DNA from: Piezodorus guildinii
Taxonomy: Eukaryota; Arthropoda; Insecta; Hemiptera; Pentatomidae
Assembly (NCBI GenBank): GCA_023052935.1
Contig: CM041292.1
Coordinates: 92,487,169 to 92,551,168, forward strand
Reading direction: 5' to 3'
DNA length: 64,000 nt
Part shown: piece by piece, positions 1 to 10,601 of the stretch
How positions within the stretch are numbered: position 1 is the first letter of the stretch
How the letters are laid out: every line of letters starts with the position of its first letter
Notes under the pieces: model-generated
Databases searched by the model: none
The model's input: the letters and a program-made list of their open reading frames with translations, nothing else
What the model was told of the DNA's origin: nothing
Made by a program: the position numbers and the translations under genes

Positions 1-894
1 TCTAATATAGTTAATTAATTCAATAAACGATACACAGTTCATTATTTTTAAAATCACTATAGTAGGTTGAATTATTCTATGGTGGAATTTGTATTCTTTT
101 AGAAACTTTTTAAGTAGTGTCTTCATTTTGGTAGGTTGCCTGAATATTTGTTTATTATTCAGCTGACCCTCGATATTATGCATATCAGGTCTTCTAGTTT
201 TTGTTGTTCACTGCTCTGAGGTCTCAAGTGCCTTTCTGCATTTTTTTTTATCGTTTGGTCAGCTTTCAGCCAAGCTTTAAGCCCTACTTAATTCTTCCTT
301 ATTTCATTAACATAAATACATAAACGACTTCAAATATTGTACGTACAGTGAATATTTGCCAGTAAAATAAAAATAGAATACACAATAGCTATTAGTAAAT
401 ATTGCATTTTCTCATAATGTGCTGATCATTGTTGAAACAATGGTTTGAATATTGAATGTATGCATCAAAAAAGCAATACCATTCCGCGAATAAATATTAG
501 GCTTGAACATTTGGTTATTGCATTCACCATAAACTAGATAAAGAAACCAAAAGCAAATATAATAGAGCAATAATCCCGATACTTGTGATTATTATGTTTG
601 CATATTTTTGTTGTGCCTTGTTTATTAAAAATTAAATAACATGTATAAAAGACTAAAAAAAAAAAAAACTGTTTATTCTATACAATTATCATAAAATACT
701 GTATGTTTTAAATGATAAATATTTTAAAAACTCCATTTTATAATTTTTTGTTTTCGGTTTGTACTTAACAGGTTATCTTCATGGGCATGGGTAAGAGAGA
801 GAAGGATATTATAATAATTGAAGATAAAAATTAACATGAATACATTTGGTTCTAAACGGTTTTCACATACCAGTACTTGGTTAGTATTATATAG
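1..894. other. A+T-rich noncoding DNA
   Basis: No recognisable coding sequence, RNA gene or repeat was seen here. The longest open frames are short, A+T-driven and show no protein family motif. Confidence 0.5.
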
Positions 895-1145
895 GAATTT
901 AGTCACAAGGAACGCGGTTAATTTATGGGTATATAGGACTTGGGCCTGGACGAGGTAAAGCTCCTTCCATGACAAACTCCATACCCACTATTTTCAATCC
1001 TTGCTTTTCGTTCCATTCCTGATCATCCTCCACGGCGTCTGAGAAGAAGACGGCCTTTTCATGAATTGTATCTTAAATTTTATTCACTTGTTGTATTATA
1101 TAATCTAATTAAGTTGTAAATTACAATAAATAAAATAATAAAAAT
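895..1145 (+). pseudogene. Jockey-B 3' end fragment (reverse transcriptase C-terminus and tail)
   Basis: This is a decayed, 5'-truncated copy of the retroelement called Jockey-B here. It aligns with the better copy at 16,498-17,599 through the stretch encoding the ADLARTRYHSFHDKL-like end of ORF2, then the GAGGCGTCTGA-like stop region and the 3' untranslated region. It ends in an A-rich tail with AATAAA-type motifs (about 1,124-1,145). It is not functional. The 5' boundary is approximate because similarity fades before about 930. Confidence 0.6.
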
Positions 1146-1872
1146 GTGGATATAGAGAGTGTTTGAAAAAAGTGACTTTATACATTCACCAATTTGTCCC
1201 CTCTAGTGATTTTCAAACTACTTGTCCCTAACTGTGGATCTTACTTATACCCCTGACAATAATTGCTTAATATACAGAAGAAAAATGTTGAAAGTGGATA
1301 GTTAAAAGATAAACTGTAACTTCAGAAATTTATAATACAAAAACATATCTGAGTAAGATAATGTGAGTCTCCTATGAAAGTTTTATAGCAGTGTCAAAGG
1401 TTGCAAGCTCTCGCTTGGATCTAAGAGTTTTAGTTTTTTTTTTTTAATATACTAAATTAGTCTTCTTTTTTTTTCAAGCGTTTTAGTTTTTAATAGTAGG
1501 ACTAATTAATTTTTCTGGTATGTTGTTATCTGAGTTGTTGTTATTTATTTCTCTTACTATTATTATAATAGAATAGAATAGAAAAAAAATATTCTGGGAG
1601 TGGATCCCCTAAGAATAACAGGTGTGTACATTAAATATAAATAATATAATATGTCTGGCCAACAGAAAAAATTAACATAGTTAATTATTATTTACAATAA
1701 TGAGAATAAGAGAGAAGGAGAAATATTTTATAACAAAAAATAAAAAAAAATCTTCCGGAAACGATTGTGATGATCAAAATGAAAAATAAATAAATTGACA
1801 AACATTTAAAAAGTAGACACTTATTTTTTTCATTCAAAATTTAATACCTGGAATCGAAATATCATAATTGTT
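1146..1872. other. A+T-rich noncoding DNA
   Basis: Homopolymer-rich spacer with nothing recognisable in either strand. Confidence 0.5.
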
Positions 1873-2545
1873 GAGCGTCAGTTTGGGACGACAGGAGGTA
1901 ATGGAAAAGTTGGGTTTGAATGAGGATACAGAAGTAGCATGGCGTATACGGGTAGGTAGAGAATTCCAAAAGGCAGTAGAGCGAGTTAGGAAGAACGATC
2001 GAAAGATTTAGATTTTTGGGCAAGAACTTTAAGGTCAGAATGGCGCGATCTTGTTTCAAGAGAGTGGACTAGGTTTTGAATTGAAGGAGACTATGGATAT
2101 AGAAATATAATGGAATGATGGAAGTAAATGGTTTGGTAAATGGTATGATCCTAGGAAATAGTTTCTGCGAGTAAGGGGAGGGAGCCACTTTTGATGTACT
2201 AAAGACAAATCTTAGAGAGATGTTCATGATTCGCTTCAGTATATACCACACTACCATAGTCAAAGTAGGGGAAAACAGGTAAGGACACAAGGAACCTGCC
2301 GGTGGATAGTGTAAGTAGAAGACGGGAATAATGGATAAATTTGAGGGTACATATTGCTCTGCGAGAGATCAGTGCAACATGGGGTTTGCAGGAAAAGGTT
2401 TTGATCGATTATGATACCTAGTTTTTTTCTTGAGGAACTAAAGATGATAGGGTGATCATTTAGGGATAGATTAAGGAACGTGGTATTAGATTTGATGAGG
2501 GTATTGGAACCTATGACAATGGTTTGATATTGATATGAATATTAC
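1873..2545 (-). pseudogene. CR1/L2-like LINE reverse transcriptase C-terminal remnant
   Basis: Read on the minus strand, this stretch resembles the end of a CR1/L2-type reverse transcriptase. It contains an FDYGSVVYTE-like motif (typical YGDVVY region), then a segment resembling the family's conserved end: a run like RAILTLK, a region like FDRSF, and an LPNSLYCLLEF-like version of the usual LWNSLP block. The reading frame shifts several times and holds stops, so it is a dead fragment of the ORF2 C-terminus. No endonuclease or FADD catalytic segment remains. The family call rests on motif order only; a Jockey-group alternative is possible. Confidence 0.5.
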
Positions 2546-3109
2546 ATGATTTACATATGCTTTAGCTGCTCTGTCTTCCGTCATGGTATCGATGGTTGAG
2601 GCGAGGGACTCCATGTTGGACTTGGCATAATTTTTATCAGGATGAGCAAAAATTATGGTAGGAACAAGTAAGACATTGTTTTTAACTTTTAACTACCTTT
2701 ATTTTTTCCATATGCCATAATGTTGGTTTAATATCTGAGCTGATTTTTTTAATTTTAATTTTGGTTATGGAAAGGGAAGCAACAATGACTACAATAAGCT
2801 GAGAAGTAGATCCGAGAAGAAGAGACGCTGGCTATTGAAGGCAGATACCCCTCACCGAAGGAGTGTCCTCCAGATGCCGATATCAGATCCTGAGGTATCG
2901 GAGCGTGGATGAAGGAGGTCGGGGAACCGCGTGATGCGTTTAGTTCCCCCTCGCTGCTGCCCTCCACCTCCCCTATTATTATCTTCTCAACTTGCTTATA
3001 TTTCGTTTAAAATTCTCCTATACTTGGGCTATGAAAGGTTATTACCTTATCCTTCATAGGACTCAATAACATATTTCATTCATTGACATTTTCATTATGA
3101 TAAAAGCAT
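2546..3109. other. Noncoding spacer with a G+C-rich patch
   Basis: Mostly A+T-rich. A patch at about 2,815-2,975 is markedly richer in G and C and free of the repeats seen elsewhere. No reading frame in it resembles a known protein. It may be low-copy host DNA. Confidence 0.4.
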
Positions 3110-3123
3110 TTAAACATTTAGGT

Positions 3124-3412
3124 TTGTTTGCTTGTTTATTCATTTAACGTCACTTTATGGTGGGCTTATTGGACGATGCTACAGTCGGAGTCTTGAATTT
3201 TGCCTATCCATATTTAATTAAGATAGGGATCTTTAACGAGAACTTGACATGCCCCAAGTTCGGGACCAACTATTTACGTCCTCTCCGACGTACGGTATAA
3301 CTAAGGTTTTTTTACTCACATTATAAAATCCTACGCCCACCGGGAAGGTTTGAATCCGCGACCTTGGAAATAGAAGGCTGTTTTGCTAGCCATCATACTA
3401 TAGGTGACCCCC
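3124..3412 (-). mobile_element. SINE1 copy (tRNA-derived SINE) with 14-bp target-site duplication
   Basis: This element is flanked by a perfect 14-bp direct repeat, TTAAACATTTAGGT, at 3,110-3,123 and 3,413-3,426. On the minus strand it starts with a tRNA-like head with pol III promoter-like sequences (GGCTAGC area as degenerate A box, GGATTCAAACC as B box). A conserved body follows, with a 3' end reading CGTCACTTTATG in reverse and an (AAAT/AAAC)-type tail. Five other copies or fragments occur in the window (6,073, 36,586, 50,245, 61,140 and 63,014). It encodes no protein and must be mobilised by a LINE in trans. Confidence 0.85.
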
Positions 3413-3479
3413 TTAAACATTTAGGTATACATTCACGGCATTCATACTGAATGAATATAATAATCAGGAAAACAAATAT

Positions 3480-3797
3480 AATATTTCTTTGTCTGGACCC
3501 CGAAAACTCATGTAGGGTCTTGAGCTCAGTTCTTATAGAGATATAAACAGTTTCTTGGGCAATGGTAATACAAGATGGGGAGGATTAGGTCGAGTTTTCT
3601 CTCAGCTGTAATTTTTCTCTAATTCTGGGTACCCACTCTATAGAGACTAGGCGTGAAACGGAGAGTCTCACTACTCCAGAGCCATCCCGTAGCTGAAATA
3701 GTAGAATAAGCATTTCTCCTGCCATGGCTGGAATTTGGAATCGGACCTGCAGAATATTAGTCCAGTGCTCTATCCACTAAATTACGCCGCTAACAAA
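3480..3797 (-). mobile_element. SINE2 copy (second tRNA-derived SINE family)
   Basis: On the minus strand the 5' end reads like a tRNA gene: a GTAATTTAGTGGATAGAGC segment fits a pol III A box, and GGTCCGATTCC about 30 bases further fits a B box. The body, with a TCTATAGAGTGGGTACCC block, is shared with a second copy at about 24,980-25,262. This head differs from that of SINE1. It is not a working tRNA gene because the acceptor and anticodon stems do not close. The 3' boundary is uncertain; the copies diverge beyond about 3,580. Confidence 0.6.
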
Positions 3798-3851
3798 AAT
3801 GAAATAAATATTTGACAATTTGTATTCAGAAATATTAGAAAATGTAGGGAT

Positions 3852-3853
<2 letters not shown>

Positions 3854-3885
<32 letters not shown>
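3854..3885. repeat. (TA)n microsatellite
   Basis: An uninterrupted dinucleotide run of about 15 units. Confidence 0.9.
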
Positions 3886-3888
<3 letters not shown>

Positions 3889-4099
3889 GCAACAAAAACA
3901 GAATATATAATTAAAATGTGTGCAAGGTTAAAAAGAAAATGAAAATCTTGAACACAAGATGTGTAAACTATTTACAATACGTTTTGGGGATCTCAGAAGA
4001 GGCTTCTCCTCTCATATATGCTGGGAAAAAATAAATCTCAGGGATCCCAGCGCCCTTCCTCAAGGTTGTAGGTTTGAGGTGAGAATCCAACCATTCCTA

Positions 4100-4345
4100 T
4101 ACAATATTTACAACATGTTTCAAGTCCACTGCCATTTCAACCTTCGAGAAGAATCATACGGATAGCAAGGATTGAGATTGAGCTGAATAAGGCAAAATTT
4201 GGAGAATTTGGATTAAATTAGGTCTAAAATAAAGGAAACATTAAGGTTATGTTATGATATACAATGATATTGTAGGTTACATAGTATAGAACATTAACTA
4301 TTCGAGCTAACATTCGAAGGACTTTAGAGTGAAGAACTAAATATG
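4100..4345 (-). pseudogene. Jockey-A 3' end fragment, highly decayed
   Basis: The minus strand aligns with the last part of Jockey-A ORF2 and its 3' flank (compare 12,500-12,745). The CACTGCC(G/A)TTTCAACCTTC block, the AATTAGGTCT(G/A)AAATAAA block and the GGACTTT(G/A)GA block are all retained. Many substitutions and indels remove any reading frame. This is an old, 5'-truncated copy. Confidence 0.6.
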
Positions 4346-4667
4346 GTAATAAAAGCATATATTAAACAATATAAAAGTATACGGCCAAGGTAAAATATTA
4401 AGTTAAGAACGTTGAATAGAATATTAGTTCTGAAATATGGAGCCATTTGCTTGTATTTCAAGTTCATTTGATCAAGGATTTTAATAAGGAAATTTACTTA
4501 TTGGCTAATTTCTAAAAATAAATAACTAAATTTTACTTAATTAATTAATTAATTTCATTATTTAATTAATTTACAAAAAAATAATTCCAGGATTATTCTG
4601 AAACCCCATTTAATAAAATTATAATCAGATCAAGAAAACACACCAATAAGACATGCTTATTTTATTT

Positions 4668-4713
4668 GTGTGCCGACTTTTCGGCCTGCGTTGTGGGTCT
4701 TCATCAGGGAAGA
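4668..4713 (-). ncRNA. Hammerhead-ribozyme-like motif of Penelope-like element
   Basis: Minus-strand reading gives the core boxes CTGATGA and, after a short imperfect stem, CGAAA followed by AGTC, then sequence with weak pairing to the 5' flank. This is the layout of the minimal type I hammerhead found in Penelope-like elements. The downstream A+T-rich AATAAAATAAG context also resembles those elements. Stem I is weak and one box has an extra A (GAAAAGTC), so it is probably a decayed relic. Confidence 0.4.
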
Positions 4714-5499
4714 GAACAAGAAAAACAAAATCACAACCAGTACGATTAAAAGATAATTAATTATATCTTGGGAACAATCATAAGATGACAGTAATAAAAA
4801 AATTGAAACAAACAGTGAACTGATAATATTGGCATGCAAATGTTTTGAAGACTATAATGAGAAACTAAGCAACTAATTAACCATCAAATATTACTTCAAA
4901 TTCGTCCTTTTTTACTTTCTCTTACTATGTATAGTAAGGGCAAGTATTGCGATCGTGAACATTTTCGAATTAATGTTTTCAACGGAAATACACGTTGTAG
5001 GGCCCGAGACGTTACAATACCTTTATCATCAAAATGAGCTTACCAGAAGAGCCACTTTATACCATGTATTTTACACCTTTTTTCGATTTTCTCGCTATAT
5101 CGATGTAAAATTCAATAGGCTTTAACATCATGTAGGTTTCATTCTGATAAAAATAGTCTGACAGGGCTTAAATGCCGTTATTTTCTTCCTCTAAAGTACC
5201 TTTAATTTTGTAGATTCTAAAAAAATAACCACAATATGTTCTTAGCATTGATAAATAGCAGCTAAATATGTAAGTTGTAGGAATTTGAAAAACAACTATA
5301 GGAGAAAACTGAAAACATATTTTTTTTAATGCAATTTTTTGGTTTTGGTTTTTGATTTATTTATTGGCACAAAACATCTTGGTCATCAGTCATACACACA
5401 CTATAAGATACACTTAGATATACAATACCTAACTCACTATAAGATACACGTTTTTTTTTAAAACAAACAATTATGGTTTTAGTTGAAATATTAAATAAT

Positions 5500-5730
5500 A
5501 ATATTAATTAAAATAAATAATGAAACAGTATAACAAATGATAATTATACACTAAATAATAATACACTAAAACAAATAATAATAATACACAATGAACGAAT
5601 ACATTATGAACAAATAATAATACATAATAGACAATAATGATATACATAATAAGTAATACATCCATAATACATGAATACGTACATACAGATAATACATAAT
5701 TAACAAATAATACACTCATAAATAGTGCCG
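5500..5730. repeat. Cryptic simple-sequence region (AATAATACA-like)
   Basis: Irregular reiterations of AATAATACA, TACATAAT and ACAAATAATA fill this segment, inside the foreign stretch interrupting R1 copy A. The open frame on the minus strand is a by-product of this composition. Confidence 0.6.
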
Positions 5731-6072
5731 GATATGCTCATTTTAGAAAATTAATTTAGACATTTTTTTTTTTTTTCTTTTTTCAATATTAAATAATAAT
5801 ATTAATTAAAACAGATAATAAGAATAATCTATAATAAAAATAAATATGACAGCGTTAGTAAAAAATAAACATATATCAAGTTATAATGATGGAGTTTTGT
5901 TGACCGTTGAGAAATTAGATGAGGAAGATGGTTGGGGTGCGGTCATAAATTAAAAACACGAAAGCTAAAGAAGCTTTGAAAGCTAAAGATTTTAGAATAA
6001 GTATTATCTTATACACAAGCCTTTAAAAGTTAATAGGGAGTGATGAAAAGCCGATAAAACTAACTGATTATT

Positions 6073-6367
6073 CTTCTTAGGATCACTTGTAGCTGGGTGG
6101 CTAGCGTAACAGCCTCCCATGCTAAAGGTTACGGGTTCAAACCCGCAGGTGGTCCTAGAATTTTTTAATGGGAGTAAAAAATCCTTAGTTACGTCGTCCT
6201 TCGGAGGGGACGTTAAAAGATGGTCCCGAGCCTGTGCGATGTCAGGTACTCGTTAAAGATCCCTATCCTAATAAAACCTGGATAGGCAAAATTTAGGACT
6301 CCCACTGTAGCATCGTCCGATTAGCCATAGTAGCATAAAGTGACGTTAAATAAATAAACAAACAAAC
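6073..6367 (+). mobile_element. SINE1 copy with 16-bp target-site duplication inside R1
   Basis: This is the best-preserved SINE1 copy. It is bounded by a perfect 16-bp repeat, AAACTAACTGATTATT, at 6,057-6,072 and 6,368-6,383. The head carries an A-box-like TAGCTGGGTGG (6,090-6,100) and a B-box GGTTCAAACCC (6,134-6,144). A body of about 170 bp follows (TGCGATGTCAGGTA and CTCCCACTGTAGCATCGTCC blocks), then GTGACGTTAAATAAATAAA and a (CAAA)n tail. The duplicated sequence is part of the R1 consensus, so the insertion is younger than R1. Confidence 0.92.
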
Positions 6368-6689
6368 AAACTAACTGATTATTTTAGATAATAATATAAT
6401 TCTATGTTTCTACACATGTTTCTATAGAGATTCCATTTAATGTATTCTTTAATAGTTTCACTCATTTTCATTTCTTACTGTTCTTGAAAATTCTTTAATC
6501 GAGTTCAAAAATGGAGGTAAGTGAAAGTCGTGAGTTGCCCGCACCGGATTTTTTAATTTAAATTTAATTGCTCTTCTTTAAACATAAATAATTATTTCCA
6601 TATTTTATTTTTAGTACTGTCATTTTATAATTGTACCAAGATTATTATTATTTTTTTCTTTTAGTTGTATTGGTTGTTATCTTCAATAT

Positions 6690-7020
6690 TTATTTTATTT
6701 TTTGTTAAGAGAAAAAACGAGTACTAAACACCATATGACCCCCTACATTAGTAAAATACCCCTTCGAAGAGAAGAGGCACGAACCAAGATCCGCATCTGC
6801 ATCCGCCAAGATCACCCTTCCATCCGAATCCGTTGGGTTGGGGTGCGCCGATGAGAGGAACCGATAATGATTTCTCACCATTATCGGAACTACCTGGTAA
6901 CCCTTTCCTACCGTTGGCCATTCACTTCCGCACAATAATGAAGGAGGAGGAATATTCATAGGGAAGCGACAGGTAGCAGAGGGATCTCCCTTCAATGTAT
7001 CGACAGGGATCGGAAATTAT
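6690..7020. other. G+C-rich low-copy island
   Basis: Composition rises sharply relative to the flanks. The sequence is not shared with other parts of the window. It contains an open minus-strand frame (6,705-6,995) with no recognisable domain and no convincing splice sites, so I do not call a gene. Confidence 0.35.
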
Positions 7021-7269
7021 ACCGTGTCAAGGAGCTTTTGTCAATGAGGGCTTGTATGGGAACTAGAGGAAACTGTAAAACAGTTAATCTCTTCTCAATG
7101 TCTCTCTCTTCGATTTGTAAATGGGGAAGGCATAGCATATTGTACAATACGTGAAGGTATAATAGATCCATTGGTAACCATAGAACTCATTCAATAGCCC
7201 TTTCTATTATTAATATGCAATACTCAGGTAAAAATTTAAGGTAAACAATAAGCTTTGATAATTCAGCGT

Positions 7270-7922
7270 TAAATTAAAAACGCTGATATATATATTACAC
7301 AATGGTTTATTATTTCCAAATAACTGTGTTAGAAGTATAACTGTTTCTATATACTAATATTTTCGATTTTTGTCCATCTTCAATAATAACCGAGTTTCGG
7401 ATGGAATGTGATTTATTATCATTTGTGACTTAAATGTATAGATCAGTTTTTTTTGTTTTTTTTTCTGTTTATGACGCTTTACTGAATCTAAAACTGCATA
7501 CATATTTTTCTCTATCTTCAATAATAACTGTGGGGCGTATTTATGTATAACATTTCAATTATTTGGTTGTTTTGTTCTCTTTTTTTATAATTATTCACGA
7601 TTTTTTGGTTAGTAAACACTCTTAAATTCTCTATCTTCAAAAATAACTGGGTTCTTGAATTAAATAACTTTTAATTGTCCGCAATTTTAAAAATAACAAG
7701 CTGCTATCAAAGTCTATGTGATAGAATCATCATTGCATGCCCTAGTATTTTTGTGGCGAATTTAAAAAAAAATTGGAAGAGTAGTTTCGGGTAAATGCCG
7801 CGGATGACGGAAAACCGATTTTTTGTATTCGTCACTCAGGTTATCATGCCCCCAAATATCGAAGGGGGATTTTTTTTTTTTTTTTGGCGATTACGAAGGT
7901 TTATTATTGAAAATAATAAACC
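7270..7922 (+). repeat. R2 repeat, plus-strand copy
   Basis: This copy shares with 21,040-21,610 the blocks TTACACAATGGTTTA, TTTCCAAATAACT, a CTTCAA(A/T)AATAAC block and the tail GAGGGG(A/G)..TTTTTT. It ends in a near-perfect palindrome at 7,898-7,922 (arms GGTTTATTATT and AATAATAAACC). It is noncoding. The palindromic end is kept in other R2 copies, which marks it as the element's terminus. The class is unknown. Confidence 0.65.
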
Positions 7923-7974
7923 AAAATGAACATTCAAAAGATAATTCAGTTTGGTATATTGGCCTTTAAATTGT

Positions 7975-8430
7975 TGGTTTATTATTTTCAATAATTAATC
8001 TTTGAAATCAACCAAAAAAAATAATATAAAGAAATTACATTCCCTCCTCCCTCAAAATTTGAGCTCTTACGTTCAAGATAAGTAGAACCCGAATAACGAA
8101 TACAAAAAATTCGGCCTGTCTGCCGTACGCTTTTCTCCGAATAAATTGAACCGATTGAAATTTGGCATAAAAATACCAGGACATCTGATGATGATCCTAA
8201 CACCACGACATTTATATGAGCCGATTAGTATTAAATTGGCGGCCGATTATTTTTTTTTTAGTTCAGTAACTCAGTTATTTTTGAAGATGTGTAAAAAGTC
8301 TTTGGATCAGGACACCGCGACGAACAAAAAAAAAAAAAATGTTTATACAGTCAAGTCACAAATTATAAGAGACGTACCTCCCCCAAAATACTTTATAATT
8401 CAGGATGCAGAAAAAAAAGAAAAGATTTTC
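7975..8430 (-). repeat. R2 repeat, minus-strand copy, tail to tail with the previous one
   Basis: The reverse complement aligns with 7,400-7,922: the GTATTCG(T/C)(C/T)A region, the AATCGGCCGCCA block (better matched to 21,500) and the CTTCAAAAATAACTG block. The palindromic terminus at about 7,975-8,000 faces that of the plus copy, with about 50 bp between. The open frames in this segment are by-products of the repeat. Confidence 0.6.
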
Positions 8431-8439
8431 TAGATAAAG

Positions 8440-10364
8440 GGACCACGATTAACTATAACAAGAAAAGAAAAATAATTGAATTTTTTTATATTAAAATAAT
8501 TATTTTATCGCTTTTCTTTTAAATAATTTCCTTTAAACAAACTGTTGTAGCTTAATATAGTTTATTAGAATATAATAAATCATTGCGTAATAATTGGCAG
8601 GTTTTTTTTTTTTTTTCTTTTCTGAAGCTATGGGTTTGGTCATAAAAGGAGCGGTAACTGATACGAGCCATAGAATGTCGTCAGTTTATTAAATTGTAGA
8701 AAATTATAACAGCACATTTTTACAATTAAGTGTAAAAATAAAGATATCTGACATTGATATATTTTATTAAGGTCAAGTAAAAAAAGAGACATTTTTAAAG
8801 ATTTTATTTGAGGAAAATAAAACCAACTTCAAACAGTAATTATTTTTTAGTCAAATTATGGTAAAATATTAATGTTAAGACTCGAGTGAGATTAATAATT
8901 TGACTAGATTAATACTTTATTTTTTTATACCCACAATGATTTCGGAACATTCAAAACTCCGCTGTTTGAAATATCTATGCATCATAAATTTTTGTTCTTA
9001 CTAAGACACGGAATAGGTTTCAATTTGGATCTCAACGTCCTCAGTTTATACCATTTGATGTTATTGGATTCCTGAAATTAGAAAACAATGATCTTTGCAT
9101 AAAACTGAAATAGCAAACAAATGGATTATTTTATTTATTAGAAATACTGTTAAACTTTTAAACTTTTTTTTTAAATTTAACATGCTGTTTAACTTTTATT
9201 TAATTTAAAATTAGCTCATTAGACTTTTATGTATATTTATTGCAAAGTATTTGTAATAATTACATTTGCTACCTCACTGCTGATGCTGATGCTGATCTAC
9301 TCATGATAATAAATATACACACATTACCAGAGAAAAACTTATACTTTATAAAATCACTAATTGGCAAATTAGATAAAAAACGTCGCCAACAATAGCGTGG
9401 GGTTTGAATGGAATGAGGGGAAGAGGCGCCCTGCAGGTACCTATTCTATTCAATGTCTCAAATGTTTAATGTTTATTACTACTATTGATAAAACTAATCA
9501 AATCATAGTTTGTAACTATATATTATATATATGCTGTTAGTTATTTTTCACTATTCTTATATCACTGAATTTTGCAATTTTTAATGAATAGGGGTTTCAT
9601 ACGTTTGACTAAAATTGCTTATTTCGTGTTATTTTCAAAGATAAATTTCATAAAGAATATTTCCTTTAAAATATGTTTAAATAATTAGAACAAATAGTTA
9701 TAGAAAAGTAGTGATATAATAAATTTAAAGATGATATGGAAAATATTTATTTATAAATATTTATAGAGTTCAATTTATTAATCTGGACATTTCTTTTGTT
9801 TATTTTAAATATTTGTATGAATTTATCATGTGAAATTATTTTCATTGCAAAAGTTAATAATCGAAAATTAAAAACATTATTTTAAAATAATAATTATAAA
9901 TATAAAAGTTTAAATGCTGCAAGACGTTTATAAAATTAATAATTTAGCTAAACTGAATCTGGAGATTTAAATACACTATTAATTTTAATTAAACCTTTAT
10001 TTAAAGTATATTTAAATGATTATTTATATAATTTAATTAAAAATGAATAATTTGGAATCTAGGATAGATTATGATTCTAATTTTGAAATATGCAAATGAA
10101 TCATGACATATTATGAATAAGAACAAGGCAGATATAACCAACGTGCAACTCTTCTACTCTAACTAAACAAATCATCAAAAGGTTGTTGTATTTTGAGTGA
10201 ATTGTGTAACGACATGAGAGCATCTCTTTTATATGAGTCAAGTAATGTATGAAAAGCTAATTTTATTTTTAAATATTAGTTGAATAGTGATAGTCCATTC
10301 AAAGCATAACATATTAATGAATATAATAAAAAAATAAATTGAATAAAGATACATTTTGAATCTG
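8440..10364. other. A+T-rich noncoding DNA
   Basis: Long homopolymer- and A+T-rich stretch without coding potential. The only notable detail is a short GATGCT iteration at about 9,279-9,296. Confidence 0.5.
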
Positions 10365-10601
10365 TGGCGGTCGTGAAAAACTGGGTAATTCCAAGTTATA
10401 TAAAAAATGAGTTAACTCACATCGGGTCCCTCAGACCTTCTCCCACGTCGTGTTAAATTGGTAAAAGAAATTTCTTATTGGGAGAAATTTCAGGTGGGAA
10501 GGAAGCTGTATGTTATAACTCATTTTGGGTATTACATAAAGTTAAAAATCGCTCATCTGTAAAATGAATGATTTTGACTTAACCACTTTTCACGACCGCC
10601 A
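10365..10601. mobile_element. MITE of 237 bp with 15-bp perfect terminal inverted repeats
   Basis: The ends are exact inverted copies: TGGCGGTCGTGAAAA at 10,365-10,379 and its complement at 10,587-10,601. One mismatch further out (CTGTGG against CTCTGG) extends the similarity. Inside, AATGAGTTAAC near the left and the complement of AATGAGTTATAAC near the right continue an imperfect inverted repeat. There is no open reading frame. No clear target-site duplication could be identified, so the superfamily is open. Confidence 0.8.

Larger units (their letters stand above)
4910..6560 (+). repeat. R1 repeat copy A (HINE-like), interrupted
   Basis: The 5' part (4,910-5,345) begins with the R1 hairpin (4,914-4,945: CTTACTATGTATAGTAAG inside arms like ACTTTC/GCAAGT) and the TTGCGATCGTGAA block. 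It continues through the AGAAGAGCCACTTTATACC and GTCTGACAGGGCTTAAATG blocks. A foreign stretch of about 640 bp (5,346-5,985) replaces the next section. The 3' part resumes at about 5,986 and ends with GGTAAGTGAAAGTCGTG and TTGCCCGCACC near 6,555. A SINE1 copy is inserted inside the 3' part. It is noncoding. Confidence 0.8.

Noticed and set aside
3697..3797. A functional tRNA gene in the SINE2 head
   Set aside because: A and B boxes are present, but the acceptor, D and anticodon stems do not form a cloverleaf, and the sequence continues into the SINE body.
5504..5719. 71-codon minus-strand frame rich in V, L and Y
   Set aside because: Product of the AATAATACA simple-sequence region.
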